A stretch of DNA of 7,972 nt from JBLHUT01 sp047629975 (GCA_047629975.1 JBLHUT010000172.1:1-7972); one strand, 5' to 3'. Positions 1 through 6,844 are shown, counted from the first letter of the stretch. The notes: generated from the letters alone by a model not told the origin. Translations and numbers: made by a program.

Positions 1-584
1 GGGTGCTTGAACAACCGGTCCTGCAAAATCTTTTCCGCACGCAGCGTATCACGACGGTGAACAAGCGTTACCTTCTCGGCAAAATTCGTCAGGAACAGCG
101 CTTCTTCGACGGCGGTGTTGCCGCCCCCGATTACAACCACCTGCTTGCCGCGATAAAAGAACCCGTCGCAAGTGGCACAGGCCGACACGCCAAACCCCTT
201 GAACTTTTCTTCGGAGGGAAGGCCCAGCCATTTCGCCTGCGCTCCTGTCGCAAGGATAACGGCGTCGGCCGTGTACACCGTGCCGCCATCGCCAATGGCC
301 GTAAAGGGACGCTTGGACAGGTCGATGCTGCTGATGTAGTCGGAAATAATCTCGGTGCCGACCTCGCGGGCGTGGCTTTCCATTCGGATCATGAGGTCGG
401 GCCCCTGAACGGTCGTGTCGCCGGGCCAGTTTTCAACCTCGGTCGTGATTGTCAATTGTCCGCCGGGCTGGATGCCCTGAACCAGAATAGGATCCAGCAT
501 CGCGCGGCTGGCATAGACTGCGGCGGTGTATCCCGCCGGTCCGGAGCCGATGATCAGAACGCGGGTGTGGCGGCTGTTGGACAT
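1..584 (-). CDS. trxB: Thioredoxin reductase, N-terminal part (truncated by window edge)
   Basis: Cytosolic FAD-dependent NADPH:thioredoxin reductase, which passes electrons from NADPH through FAD and a redox-active cysteine pair to oxidised thioredoxin. My reading of the minus strand gives 194 residues before the window ends; the family is about 310-330 long, so roughly the last 40% is missing. Visible landmarks are the FAD-binding Rossmann motif GSGPAG (residues 13-18), the GGQL and ENWPG segments (41-54), the LATG motif (111-114), the redox pair C136-A-T-C139-D, the NADPH-binding GGGNTAVEEA (153-162) and HRRD (176-179). The start at 584 fits the usual short lead before RHTRVLIIGSGPAG. An in-frame ATG four codons upstream (596) overlaps the AGG that would serve as ribosome binding site, so the downstream start is preferred. 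It is divergent from an Lrp-family gene. The identification is firm; only the C-terminus is unseen. Confidence 0.96.
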   Translation of the reverse strand, partial: MSNSRHTRVLIIGSGPAGYTAAVYASRAMLDPILVQGIQPGGQLTITTEVENWPGDTTVQGPDLMIRMESHAREVGTEIISDYISSIDLSKRPFTAIGDGGTVYTADAVILATGAQAKWLGLPSEEKFKGFGVSACATCDGFFYRGKQVVVIGGGNTAVEEALFLTNFAEKVTLVHRRDTLRAEKILQDRLFKH

Positions 585-621
585 TTGAAACCTCATGACG
601 ACTGTTGCTCGAAGAAATGCT

Positions 622-650
622 CATATAGGGCGCATTGTGCCAGTTGAACA
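622..650 (-). promoter_or_regulatory. Candidate trxB promoter
   Basis: On the minus strand TATATG (622-627) could be a -10 element, with TGTTCA (645-650) a weak -35 at 17-nt spacing. Transcription would begin near 615, giving a leader of about 30 nt before the trxB start at 584. The -10 is reasonable and the -35 is poor, so this is a suggestion from spacing and position only. Confidence 0.25.
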
Positions 651-702
651 GGTCTGCGTGCCCGGTCGACACATTTTGCCATGCCGGTTGGTATACACTT
701 TA

Positions 703-730
703 TTGCGCATATCTGAAATATTGTTGCGCA
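703..730. promoter_or_regulatory. Candidate operator: paired TTGCGCA sites upstream of the Lrp-family gene
   Basis: TTGCGCA occurs twice, at 703-709 and 724-730, with starts 21 bp apart (two helical turns) on the same strand. The core TGCGCA is itself a palindrome, and the DNA between the copies is AT-rich. The pair ends about 43 nt upstream of the Lrp-family start codon, in the shared trxB/Lrp intergenic region. Lrp-type regulators commonly autoregulate by binding phased sites near their own promoter. That this protein binds here is inference. Confidence 0.3.
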
Positions 731-772
731 GCGGCTTTGTCTGACGTAGCTAAACGTCAAGGGAGAGATGTT

Positions 773-1273
773 ATGCCAACGACCAAGCTGGACCCGATCG
801 ACAGAATGATCCTTGCGGAGCTTCAGGCCGACGGACGGATGACAAACGTGGAGCTTGCGCGGCGGGTCGGTATCTCGGCTCCGCCTTGTTTGCGCCGTGT
901 TCGCACACTTGAGGATGCCGGTTTCATTCGTGGATATCATGCCGATATTGATGCTCGCAGCCTCGGCTTCGAGGTGCAGGTGTTCGCGATGGTGGGTCTG
1001 TCAAGTCAGGCCGAGGTGGATCTTTCTGCCTTTGAAGAAAAGTGTCGGGCGTGGCCACTGGTGCGCGAATGCCATATGCTCAACGGCGAGATCGACTTCA
1101 TTCTGAAATGCGTCGCGCCGGACCTGTCGACGTTTCAAAGCTTCCTGACGGGCCATCTCACGGCTGAACCGAATGTCGCAAGCGTGAAGACATCGTTGGT
1201 TATCCGGGCGGCAAAGAATGCCCAGTCTGTCCCTTTTGAAGTTCTCGAAGAACGTCTGGCACAAAGCGCCTGA
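773..1273 (+). CDS. Lrp/AsnC-family transcriptional regulator
   Basis: DNA-binding regulator of 166 residues, normal for the Lrp/AsnC family. Residues 5-60 form the N-terminal winged helix-turn-helix: the typical opening LDPIDRMILAELQADGR, the HTH TNVELARRVGIS (24-35) with recognition helix SAPPCLRRV (35-43), then LEDAGFIRGYHADID. Residues 65-145 form the ligand-binding and oligomerising RAM domain, including GEIDFILKCVAPDLSTF (105-121). The start at 773 is chosen over longer in-frame extensions because GGGAG (761-765) lies 7 nt upstream and the protein then begins exactly where the family does. The gene is divergent from trxB, so it may control itself and possibly trxB. The effector, usually an amino acid, cannot be told from sequence. 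Family assignment is secure; the specific regulon is not. Confidence 0.93.
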   Translation: MPTTKLDPIDRMILAELQADGRMTNVELARRVGISAPPCLRRVRTLEDAGFIRGYHADIDARSLGFEVQVFAMVGLSSQAEVDLSAFEEKCRAWPLVRECHMLNGEIDFILKCVAPDLSTFQSFLTGHLTAEPNVASVKTSLVIRAAKNAQSVPFEVLEERLAQSA

Positions 1274-1312
1274 AGCCTGCGGGCCGTCACCGGTATCGCT
1301 TCATTGTGATCG

Positions 1313-1325
1313 GGGGCGCAGCCCC
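1313..1325. repeat. Short GC hairpin in the lrp-TIGR02186 gap
   Basis: GGGGC (1313-1317), loop GCA, GCCCC (1321-1325): a perfect 5-bp GC stem. It directly abuts the larger inverted repeat that begins at 1325 and is probably part of the same structured block. No T-run follows it immediately, so alone it is not a terminator. Confidence 0.5.
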
Positions 1326-1376
1326 GGCTGCCACGCCCAACCAAAGACGCAATAAGCGTTTTTTGGGCGGGAGCCG
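1325..1376. repeat. Nested imperfect inverted repeat between convergent genes
   Basis: Three stems nest around one loop: CGGCT (1325-1329) with AGCCG (1372-1376), CGCCCA (1334-1339) with TGGGCG (1364-1369), and AAAGACGC (1343-1350) with GCGTTTTT (1356-1363; one G-T wobble), closing on the loop AATAA (1351-1355). Small bulges are GCCA and ACC on the left and GG on the right. The 52-nt element lies between the convergent Lrp-family and TIGR02186 genes. It may be a dispersed extragenic palindrome or simply an elaborate terminator; copy number in the genome would tell. Confidence 0.6.
1343..1364 (+). terminator. Candidate rho-independent terminator of the Lrp-family gene
   Basis: The inner stem AAAGACGC/GCGTTTTT with loop AATAA ends in a six-T run (1359-1364) on the plus strand, about 70-90 nt past the stop codon. 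Part of the T-run is used in the stem, which weakens the case. A second plus-strand T6 run lies at 1394-1399 after a GC-rich segment and could be a backup. Neither gives a T-run on the minus strand, so no matching terminator for the convergent TIGR02186 gene is evident. Confidence 0.45.
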
Positions 1377-1449
1377 CGCCGCATTCGGGGTTCTTTTTTG
1401 TCCGCCAATGCACCACCACTGGATAAGCAGGTTTCCATGGCGGTAATTC

Positions 1450-2220
1450 TCAGGTCCTGATGTACTGAAACACCACCGACGCGCCCCATCCCGCCAGAAT
1501 TGCGATCGCCAGCGAGAGCAGCCCGTAGGCAAGAGGCTGGTCATGCGCCAACCGGTAGATGAGACGCTCCAGCCCGACCTTGCGCACGTCGATCTGTGTG
1601 TCGTGCTGGGCGATGACATCCTTGTCGCGCAAAAGGAATATTCGCGCGGTATAATCGCCTTCGATCAGGTTCGAGGGCAGGGCCACCTGGCTTCGGAACA
1701 AGGTGCGGTCAAGAATGGAAACGGCCCCCTCCTCGACCCGATAGAGCCCGTCTGCGGTCCGGATACGGATCAGGGCCTCGGTGAATTTGGTGGCATCCAG
1801 AATTTCTTCGGGGGCACCAACAGACCGGATCGCCCGAGGGATCGAAATCTTGTGCCGCAAGTCTGCGGTCTCGGACAGGATTTCCTGAATCGGGGCTGAC
1901 GTGGCGATCTTGTAGAAACTCGGGGCCGAGTCGACCTCGACCGCTTCGGTATTGAGCCATATCGCCGCCACTTTGGATTTTTTGCGCACCATAACCGGCG
2001 TCAGTGGCCCTGATATGGTTATGATCACATCCAGTTTTTCCGTGTCGGTCATTGGGGCGTCGCGTTGTATCGCGCCAAAAATCAGGATCTCGGAGCCGTC
2101 AAAGCTTGCTGTGATCCCGACACGGTTCTGGCTCAGATCGGCAACAACATCCTGTGCGGCCAACTGTGATGCCCACACCGACAGAACAAGTGTGAGCCAG
2201 ATTAAAAAGCGCATGGTCAT
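1450..2220 (-). CDS. TIGR02186-family membrane-anchored periplasmic protein
   Basis: Protein of 256 residues matching, from memory, the alphaproteobacterial family TIGR02186 (Alph_Pro_TM), whose function is unknown. It starts with a signal sequence (hydrophobic residues 4-18, likely cleaved around SQLAA at 18-22), continues with an extracytoplasmic domain of about 200 residues rich in predicted beta strands (for example VGITASFDGSEILIFGA, 34-50), and ends with one transmembrane segment (about 231-252) and a very short cytoplasmic tail. There are no cysteines and no catalytic motif I recognise. The start ATG overlaps the TGA of the upstream TauE-like gene as ATGA, pointing to translational coupling and a shared role, perhaps as an accessory subunit of that permease. 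The in-frame ATG two codons later is an alternative start. Confidence 0.85.
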   Translation of the reverse strand: MTMRFLIWLTLVLSVWASQLAAQDVVADLSQNRVGITASFDGSEILIFGAIQRDAPMTDTEKLDVIITISGPLTPVMVRKKSKVAAIWLNTEAVEVDSAPSFYKIATSAPIQEILSETADLRHKISIPRAIRSVGAPEEILDATKFTEALIRIRTADGLYRVEEGAVSILDRTLFRSQVALPSNLIEGDYTARIFLLRDKDVIAQHDTQIDVRKVGLERLIYRLAHDQPLAYGLLSLAIAILAGWGASVVFQYIRT

Positions 2221-3146
2221 GACGCCACCACCATGCTGAGCGTATAAAGCTCGACCGGTTGAACCAGCAGATCAAACGCGACCTTGCCACACACGCTCAG
2301 GACAATCAGCGCCAGAAGAATGCGCAACTGTTCCGCCTTGAGTTTCAGGCCGATCCTTGCGCCAACCTGTGCCCCGACCACACCGCCAAGAAGCAACAGC
2401 AAAGCCAAAGCCATATCGACTGTGTAGTTTGTTACCGCATGCAAAAGCGTCGTGAACGCGGTCACAAAGATAATCTGGAACAAGGATGTGCCGATCACCG
2501 TCTTTGTTGGCATTCCCAGAATATAGATCATGGCAGGCACCATGATGAACCCGCCTCCGACACCCATCATCGCCCCGAGTATGCCGACGATAAGCCCGAC
2601 AATCAGCGGTGGAAGCACCGAGATATAAAGCCCTGAGGTCCGAAATCGCATTTTGAATGGCAAGGCATGAACCCAACCGCGCTGTTTGCGCACAAGTTTG
2701 CGGGGGCGCCCGGCTGCGGCGGATCGGGCCCTGCGAATGGCTCCAAGGCTTTCGAAAAACATCAGCCCGCCAATGACGCCAAGGAAAACAACATAGCAGA
2801 CTTTGACAAGCAGATCGACTTGTCCAAGTTCCTTGACCACATTGAAGATCATCACGCCGATGGTCGATCCGATCAATCCACCGACAAGCAAAACCGTGCC
2901 CATCCGGAAATCGACAGTCTTGCGTTTGAGATGTGCGAGGATGCCAGAAAACGAAGAGGCAACAATCTGGTTGGCCTGTGTTGCGACCGCAACGGCAGGG
3001 GGGATGCCGATGAAAAACAACAAAGGCGTCATCAAAAAGCCGCCACCGACCCCGAACATACCTGACAAAATCCCCACAAGCCCGCCCAAGCCAAGCAATA
3101 GAAATGCGTTCACGGAGACTTCGGCGATGGGGAGGTATATCTGCAT
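2217..3146 (-). CDS. TauE/SafE (sulfite exporter family) permease
   Basis: Inner-membrane permease of 309 residues in the TauE/SafE/YfcA family (formerly DUF81), whose characterised members export sulfite, sulfoacetate or related organosulfur anions; the substrate here is unknown. It has the internal duplication typical of the family: GMFGVGGGFLMTPLL (29-43) and AMMGVGGGFIMVPAM (192-206) open the two halves. About eight hydrophobic segments are visible, with a basic hydrophilic loop (about 138-168) between halves. I place the start at ATG 3146 rather than the in-frame TTG at 3167, because the extra seven residues are not hydrophobic and a convincing -10 element (3152-3157) lies inside that extension. 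The stop overlaps the start of the TIGR02186 gene. It is separated from the upstream ABC operon by a terminator, so it should be an independent transcript. Confidence 0.9.
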   Translation of the reverse strand: MQIYLPIAEVSVNAFLLLGLGGLVGILSGMFGVGGGFLMTPLLFFIGIPPAVAVATQANQIVASSFSGILAHLKRKTVDFRMGTVLLVGGLIGSTIGVMIFNVVKELGQVDLLVKVCYVVFLGVIGGLMFFESLGAIRRARSAAAGRPRKLVRKQRGWVHALPFKMRFRTSGLYISVLPPLIVGLIVGILGAMMGVGGGFIMVPAMIYILGMPTKTVIGTSLFQIIFVTAFTTLLHAVTNYTVDMALALLLLLGGVVGAQVGARIGLKLKAEQLRILLALIVLSVCGKVAFDLLVQPVELYTLSMVVAS

Positions 3147-3151
3147 GTTCA

Positions 3152-3181
3152 AGTATAACCTTGGCAAACTGACTTAGGCAA
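3152..3181 (-). promoter_or_regulatory. Candidate promoter of the TauE/TIGR02186 unit, possibly leaderless
   Basis: On the minus strand TTGCCT (3176-3181) and TATACT (3152-3157) match 4/6 and 5/6 of the sigma70 consensus with an 18-nt spacer. The -10 ends five bases before the ATG at 3146, so transcription would start at or next to the A of the start codon. This is the only good promoter match between the ABC terminator and the gene. Leaderless initiation is an inference from the spacing. Confidence 0.4.
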
Positions 3182-3225
3182 TATTGTTGCGGATGCCAAA
3201 TCTAGAATTCTGCCTCAAAAGCCTT

Positions 3226-3253
3226 CAATAAACCCCTCTTGATCGAAAAGGGG
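3226..3253 (-). terminator. Rho-independent terminator of the ABC operon
   Basis: Read on the minus strand, CCCCTTTT and AAGAGGGG (plus-strand 3246-3253 and 3233-3240) form an 8-bp stem with one G-U wobble around a 5-nt loop CGATC, followed by TTTATT. It begins two bases after the TAA of the last permease gene. It isolates the ABC operon from the TauE-like gene downstream. Confidence 0.78.
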
Positions 3254-3254
3254 C

Positions 3255-4220
3255 TTATCGCTCTTTGACATAGGGCTCTCCGCCGGCGCGGGGTGGGACT
3301 GCCTTGCCGACAAACCCGGCAAGGATCACCACCGTCAAGATATAGGGAAGGGTGTCCATGACCTGTACGGGAATGATGAAACCACCCAGATCAATATTCT
3401 GGTACCGCAGGGCAAGGGCCTGGAGCAGACCGAACAGCAAGCAGGCATACAGCGCATACCAAGGACGCCATTTCGCAAAAATCAGCGCCGCAAGTGCGAT
3501 GTAGCCCCGCCCTGCGGTCATGTCCTTGACGAACCCCGCCTGCAGCGCCGTTGACAGATACGCCCCCGCAATGCCGCACAAAACACCACAGATCGCGACC
3601 GCGGCAAACCGGATGCCAACGACCGAAACACCGGCGGTATCCACTGCGGCCGGATTCTCGCCCACGGCGCGCAACCGCAGGCCGAACCTTGTGCGATACA
3701 AGATGTACCAAGTGGCCGGAACACAGGCCAGCGCCACATAAACCAGTATCGAATGCCCCGACAGCAGCTCGGTATAGATCGGGCCAAGAACAGGCACAGT
3801 CGACAGGCTTTCGGCAAACGGCAGGGTGATCTGCTCGAACCTAGCCCCGCCAAAAAGCGACGGCGTCCTGCCGCCTTGGGAAAACCAGCTTTGCGCGATC
3901 AGAACCGTCAGACCAGCCGCAAGGAAATTGATAGCCACACCGGAAATCAGTTGGTTCCCGCGAAAGGTGATGGAGGCCAGACCATGCAAAAGCGAAAGCG
4001 CAAGGGAGGCCGCGATGCCCGCCAAAAGCCCCAGCCAGACCGAACCGGACACATAGGCCACGGCCGCCGAGAACATCGCCGCCACCAGCATCTTGCCTTC
4101 GAGGCCGATGTCGAAAATGCCTGCGCGTTCTGAAAAAAGACCCGCAAGGCACGCCAGCAAAAGTGGTGTCGCAAGGCGCATCGTGCTGTCCAGCACCTGC
4201 AGGAGGGTCATGAAATCCAT
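3255..4220 (-). CDS. BMP-type ABC importer, second permease subunit
   Basis: Inner-membrane permease of 321 residues, RbsC/LivM-like (BPD_transp_2), of the shorter type paired with BMP-family binding proteins (COG1079-like). Supporting motifs are ERAGIFDIGLEGKMLVAA (31-48), RGNQLISGVAINFLAAG (87-103), the cytoplasmic coupling loop GLRLRAVGENPAAVDTAG (180-197), expected to dock on the ATPase, and GRGYIALAALIFAKWRP (237-253). Eight or more hydrophobic segments are visible. It follows the first permease after only 4 nt, so the two are expected to be co-translated and to form a heterodimeric channel. The start at 4220 has AGG a few bases upstream; M4 (4211) is an alternative. It is the last gene of the operon. 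The substrate is not readable from sequence; nucleosides are the best guess from characterised relatives. Confidence 0.93.
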   Translation of the reverse strand: MDFMTLLQVLDSTMRLATPLLLACLAGLFSERAGIFDIGLEGKMLVAAMFSAAVAYVSGSVWLGLLAGIAASLALSLLHGLASITFRGNQLISGVAINFLAAGLTVLIAQSWFSQGGRTPSLFGGARFEQITLPFAESLSTVPVLGPIYTELLSGHSILVYVALACVPATWYILYRTRFGLRLRAVGENPAAVDTAGVSVVGIRFAAVAICGVLCGIAGAYLSTALQAGFVKDMTAGRGYIALAALIFAKWRPWYALYACLLFGLLQALALRYQNIDLGGFIIPVQVMDTLPYILTVVILAGFVGKAVPPRAGGEPYVKER

Positions 4221-4224
4221 TTGC

Positions 4225-5313
4225 CTACCCTTTCCGCAATCTGAGGAATATCTTTTCGATCGGGATCCGGACCATGTTGTCCAGGGCGCCGGTAAAGAGG
4301 ATCACCAGAGCCTGAATAACAACGATCAATTCTCGTGGGATCGAAGTAAACAGCGCCAGTTCGGCCCCGCCCTGATACAAAAAACCGAATAGAATGGCCG
4401 CAATCGCCACCCCGAGCGGATGGGAACGCCCCATCAACGCCACGGCGATGCCGATGAACCCCGCTCCCTCGACCGAATTCAGGACAAGCCGCTCTGCCTC
4501 GCCCATGACGTTGTTGATCGCCATCAACCCGGCAAGCCCGCCGGAAATGATCATTGTAATCATGATGATCTTTACAGGGCGAATTCCGGCATAGATCGCG
4601 GCAGGCTCCGAATGGCCATAGGCGCGGATTTCGTACCCCAGACGCGTGCGCCAGATCAAAAGCCAGACCAGAACACAGGCAATGCAGGCAATGAAAAAGG
4701 TAATGTTTGCCGGGGCGGCCTTGGAAAACGGGATGCCGAACGTGCCAAAAATGTCATGCAAAGTGGGCAATTTTGCGCCGTCCGGAAAGCGTGCGGTCGC
4801 AGGGTCCATCGCCCCGTCAGGGCGCAACACATTCACCAGCATATAGTTCAGAACCGCCGCACCGATGAAGTTGAACATGATTGTGGTGATCACAATATGG
4901 CTGCCGCGCCGTGCCTGAAGCCACGCGGGCAGCGCGGCCCACGCGGCACCGAACAACGCTCCTCCGATCATGGCAGCCGGCAACGCCAGCGCCCAATGGG
5001 GCCACGGCACCGACAAACACACAAGCGCCACACCAAGCCCGCCGAGGGTGGCCTGACCCTCGCCGCCGATGTTGAACAACCGCGCGTGAAAGGCAACCGA
5101 CACGGCAAGGCCCGTGAACATGAAGTTGGTCGCGTAATACAGCGTGTAGCCCCAGCCATAGGTTGACCCGAGCGCCCCCGACACCATCATCTTGAGCGCC
5201 TCGACAGGGCTTTCGCCGATGGCCACAATCACCAGCCCCGACAAAATAAAGGCCAGTAAAAGCGAGATCAGCGGCACCAGCACCACATCTGCCCATTTCG
5301 GCATCACATCCAT
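4225..5313 (-). CDS. BMP-type ABC importer, first permease subunit
   Basis: Inner-membrane permease of 362 residues, the longer partner (COG4603-like) in BMP-family importers. Diagnostic segments are VAFHARLFNIGGEGQATLGG (73-92), GSHIVITTIMFNFIGAAVLNY (137-157), the EAA-like coupling loop GYEIRAYGHSEPAAIYAGI (226-244) and GAGFIGIAVALMGRSHPLG (283-301). A hydrophilic stretch at about 163-200, probably periplasmic, distinguishes it from the shorter permease. The start codon follows the TGA of the ATPase gene after one base, implying translational re-initiation; M4 (5304) is an in-frame alternative. It should pair with the next permease to form the translocation pathway. No defects are seen. Confidence 0.93.
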   Translation of the reverse strand: MDVMPKWADVVLVPLISLLLAFILSGLVIVAIGESPVEALKMMVSGALGSTYGWGYTLYYATNFMFTGLAVSVAFHARLFNIGGEGQATLGGLGVALVCLSVPWPHWALALPAAMIGGALFGAAWAALPAWLQARRGSHIVITTIMFNFIGAAVLNYMLVNVLRPDGAMDPATARFPDGAKLPTLHDIFGTFGIPFSKAAPANITFFIACIACVLVWLLIWRTRLGYEIRAYGHSEPAAIYAGIRPVKIIMITMIISGGLAGLMAINNVMGEAERLVLNSVEGAGFIGIAVALMGRSHPLGVAIAAILFGFLYQGGAELALFTSIPRELIVVIQALVILFTGALDNMVRIPIEKIFLRLRKG

Positions 5314-5314
5314 G

Positions 5315-6844
5315 TCACGCGGCCTTTCCGGTCATTCCGGCCATCAACAGGCCCAACTCTTTTTCATCGGTTGTCGTGGCGTCACGCTCGCCCATGATCC
5401 GACCGTCGAACATCACCGCGATGCGATCCGACAGCGACAGAATTTCTTCGAGTTCAACCGACACCAGCAATATCGCCTTGCCCTGATCGCGCAATCGCAC
5501 GATTTGCTGGTGGATAAATTCGATGGCACCGATGTCCACCCCGCGCGTCGGCTGCCCGATCAGCAACAGATCCGGGTCGCGTTCTATCTCGCGCGCCAGC
5601 ACGAGCTTTTGCTGGTTTCCCCCTGAAAAGTTCTTGGCATTGAGTTTGGGATTGGGCGGGCGCACGTCAAAACGCCCCATTTTTTCGGCAGTATCTTCGC
5701 GAATGGCGGCATTGTTCATGAACAGGCCAGATTGATACCGTGGATCATCCTGATAGCCAAAGGCGGTATTCTCCCACGCGGTGTAGTCCATGATCAGGCC
5801 CTCGCGCTGGCGGTCCTCGGGGACGTGGGCAATGCCGCGCGCACGCCGTGACCGTGCGTCCGACCGTGTGCCGGTCAAGTCGATGGAAGTGCCGTTAACC
5901 TCGATTTCTCCGGTGCCTGTGCGGTATCCGGCTAGCACTTCCAGAAGTTCCGACTGCCCGTTGCCGGCCACCCCCGCCACGCCCAGAATCTCGCCGGCGC
6001 GGATGTCGAACGACACGCCTTTCAGGCGCGCCACGCCTTTCTCGTCGGTGACCTTCAGGTTGCGGACCTTCAGCATTGTTTTGCCCGGTCTTGCAGGGGC
6101 CTTTTCGACCCGCAAAAGCACTTTGCGCCCGACCATCAACTCGGCCAGTTGTTCAGGGCTGGTGCCGGCCGTCTTGACCGTGGCTGTCATTTCGCCGCGT
6201 CGCATGACGCTGACCGTGTCGGTTACATCCATGATTTCGCGCAATTTATGGGTGATCAGAATGATCGTTTTGCCCTCGGCGCGCAGACGGCGCAGGATGC
6301 GGAACAACTGATCGGCCTCCGGCGGGGTCAGCACGCCGGTCGGCTCGTCAAGGATCAGGATATCGGCCTGCCGGTACAGCGCCTTGAGGATTTCGACCCG
6401 TTGCTGCATGCCCACGCCGATCTCCTCGATCAGCGCATCAGGGTCGACGTTCAACTCGTATTCTGCGGCCAGTTCGGTCAATTGCTTGCGCGCCTTGCGC
6501 AGCGAGGGCCCAAGCCGCGGGCCGTCCTCGGCCCCCAGAATGACATTCTCGAGCACGGAGAAATTCTCGACCAGTTTGAAATGCTGAAAGACCATGCCGA
6601 TACCGGCTGCGATGGCGGCTTGACTGTCGGGGATCAGGGTCGGTTTGCCACCAATCAGGATTTCGCCGCTGTCGGCCTTGTAGAACCCGTAAAGGATTGA
6701 CATCAAAGTCGACTTTCCCGCGCCGTTTTCGCCGATAATGCCGTGGATCGTGCCTTGGGTCACTTGGATCGAGATGTTCTTGTTCGCCTGCACCGGACCA
6801 AAAGCCTTCGAGATCCCGCGCAGTTCTATGGCCAGTTGCGTCAT
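5315..6844 (-). CDS. BMP-type ABC importer, tandem-domain ATPase
   Basis: Cytoplasmic ATPase of 509 residues with two fused nucleotide-binding domains, as in RbsA/MglA and the BMP-linked YufO/NupA proteins. Domain 1 (about 5-240) has an intact Walker A GENGAGKST (38-46), Q-loop Q87, Walker B ILILDEPTG (162-170) with catalytic E167, and switch H199; its signature is degenerate (IGVGMQQ, 142-148). Domain 2 (about 257-505) has a proper signature FSGGNQQ (406-412), but Walker A reads GVAGNGQSE (291-299) with Q297 in place of lysine, Walker B ends in IGQPTRG with Q431 in place of glutamate, and the switch histidine is absent (VSVELEE, 461-467). Thus only one composite site (Walker A of domain 1 with signature of domain 2) should hydrolyse ATP, which is usual for this subfamily. 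AAGGA and CAGG lie 7-12 nt upstream of the start. Confidence 0.95.
   Translation of the reverse strand: MTQLAIELRGISKAFGPVQANKNISIQVTQGTIHGIIGENGAGKSTLMSILYGFYKADSGEILIGGKPTLIPDSQAAIAAGIGMVFQHFKLVENFSVLENVILGAEDGPRLGPSLRKARKQLTELAAEYELNVDPDALIEEIGVGMQQRVEILKALYRQADILILDEPTGVLTPPEADQLFRILRRLRAEGKTIILITHKLREIMDVTDTVSVMRRGEMTATVKTAGTSPEQLAELMVGRKVLLRVEKAPARPGKTMLKVRNLKVTDEKGVARLKGVSFDIRAGEILGVAGVAGNGQSELLEVLAGYRTGTGEIEVNGTSIDLTGTRSDARSRRARGIAHVPEDRQREGLIMDYTAWENTAFGYQDDPRYQSGLFMNNAAIREDTAEKMGRFDVRPPNPKLNAKNFSGGNQQKLVLAREIERDPDLLLIGQPTRGVDIGAIEFIHQQIVRLRDQGKAILLVSVELEEILSLSDRIAVMFDGRIMGERDATTTDEKELGLLMAGMTGKAA

Noticed and set aside
3..647. Plus-strand open frame of 214 codons over trxB
   Set aside because: The minus strand in this interval encodes unmistakable TrxB motifs (GSGPAG, CATC, HRRD). 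The plus-strand product has no family resemblance.
635..772. N-terminal extension of the Lrp-family protein by 46 residues
   Set aside because: The extension runs through the promoter region, is cysteine-rich without a domain, and the start at 773 has a good Shine-Dalgarno and matches the family's N-terminus.
773..1273. Cysteine in the recognition helix (C39) as a redox switch linked to neighbouring trxB
   Set aside because: A cysteine at this helix position is common in ordinary Lrp proteins, including E. coli Lrp, so it is not evidence of redox sensing.
1271..1303. TGAAGC...GCTTCA hairpin spanning the Lrp-family stop codon as terminator
   Set aside because: The stem is 6 bp with a long 21-nt loop and has no T-run after it. 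The structure at 1325-1376 is much stronger.
2667..3177. Overlapping plus-strand open frames opposite the TauE-like gene
   Set aside because: They are antisense to a clear membrane protein, give hydrophilic low-complexity products and have no ribosome binding site that I can see.
3147..3254. Read-through making the TauE/TIGR02186 genes part of the ABC operon
   Set aside because: A good terminator follows the last permease stop directly and a separate promoter is visible, so a single transcript is unlikely although same-strand.
4420..5166. Long open frame (248 codons) on the plus strand, antisense to the first permease gene
   Set aside because: Its product is low-complexity, rich in H, R, Q and P, with no recognisable domain, and it mirrors a strongly conserved permease on the other strand. 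It is a shadow of GC-biased codon use.
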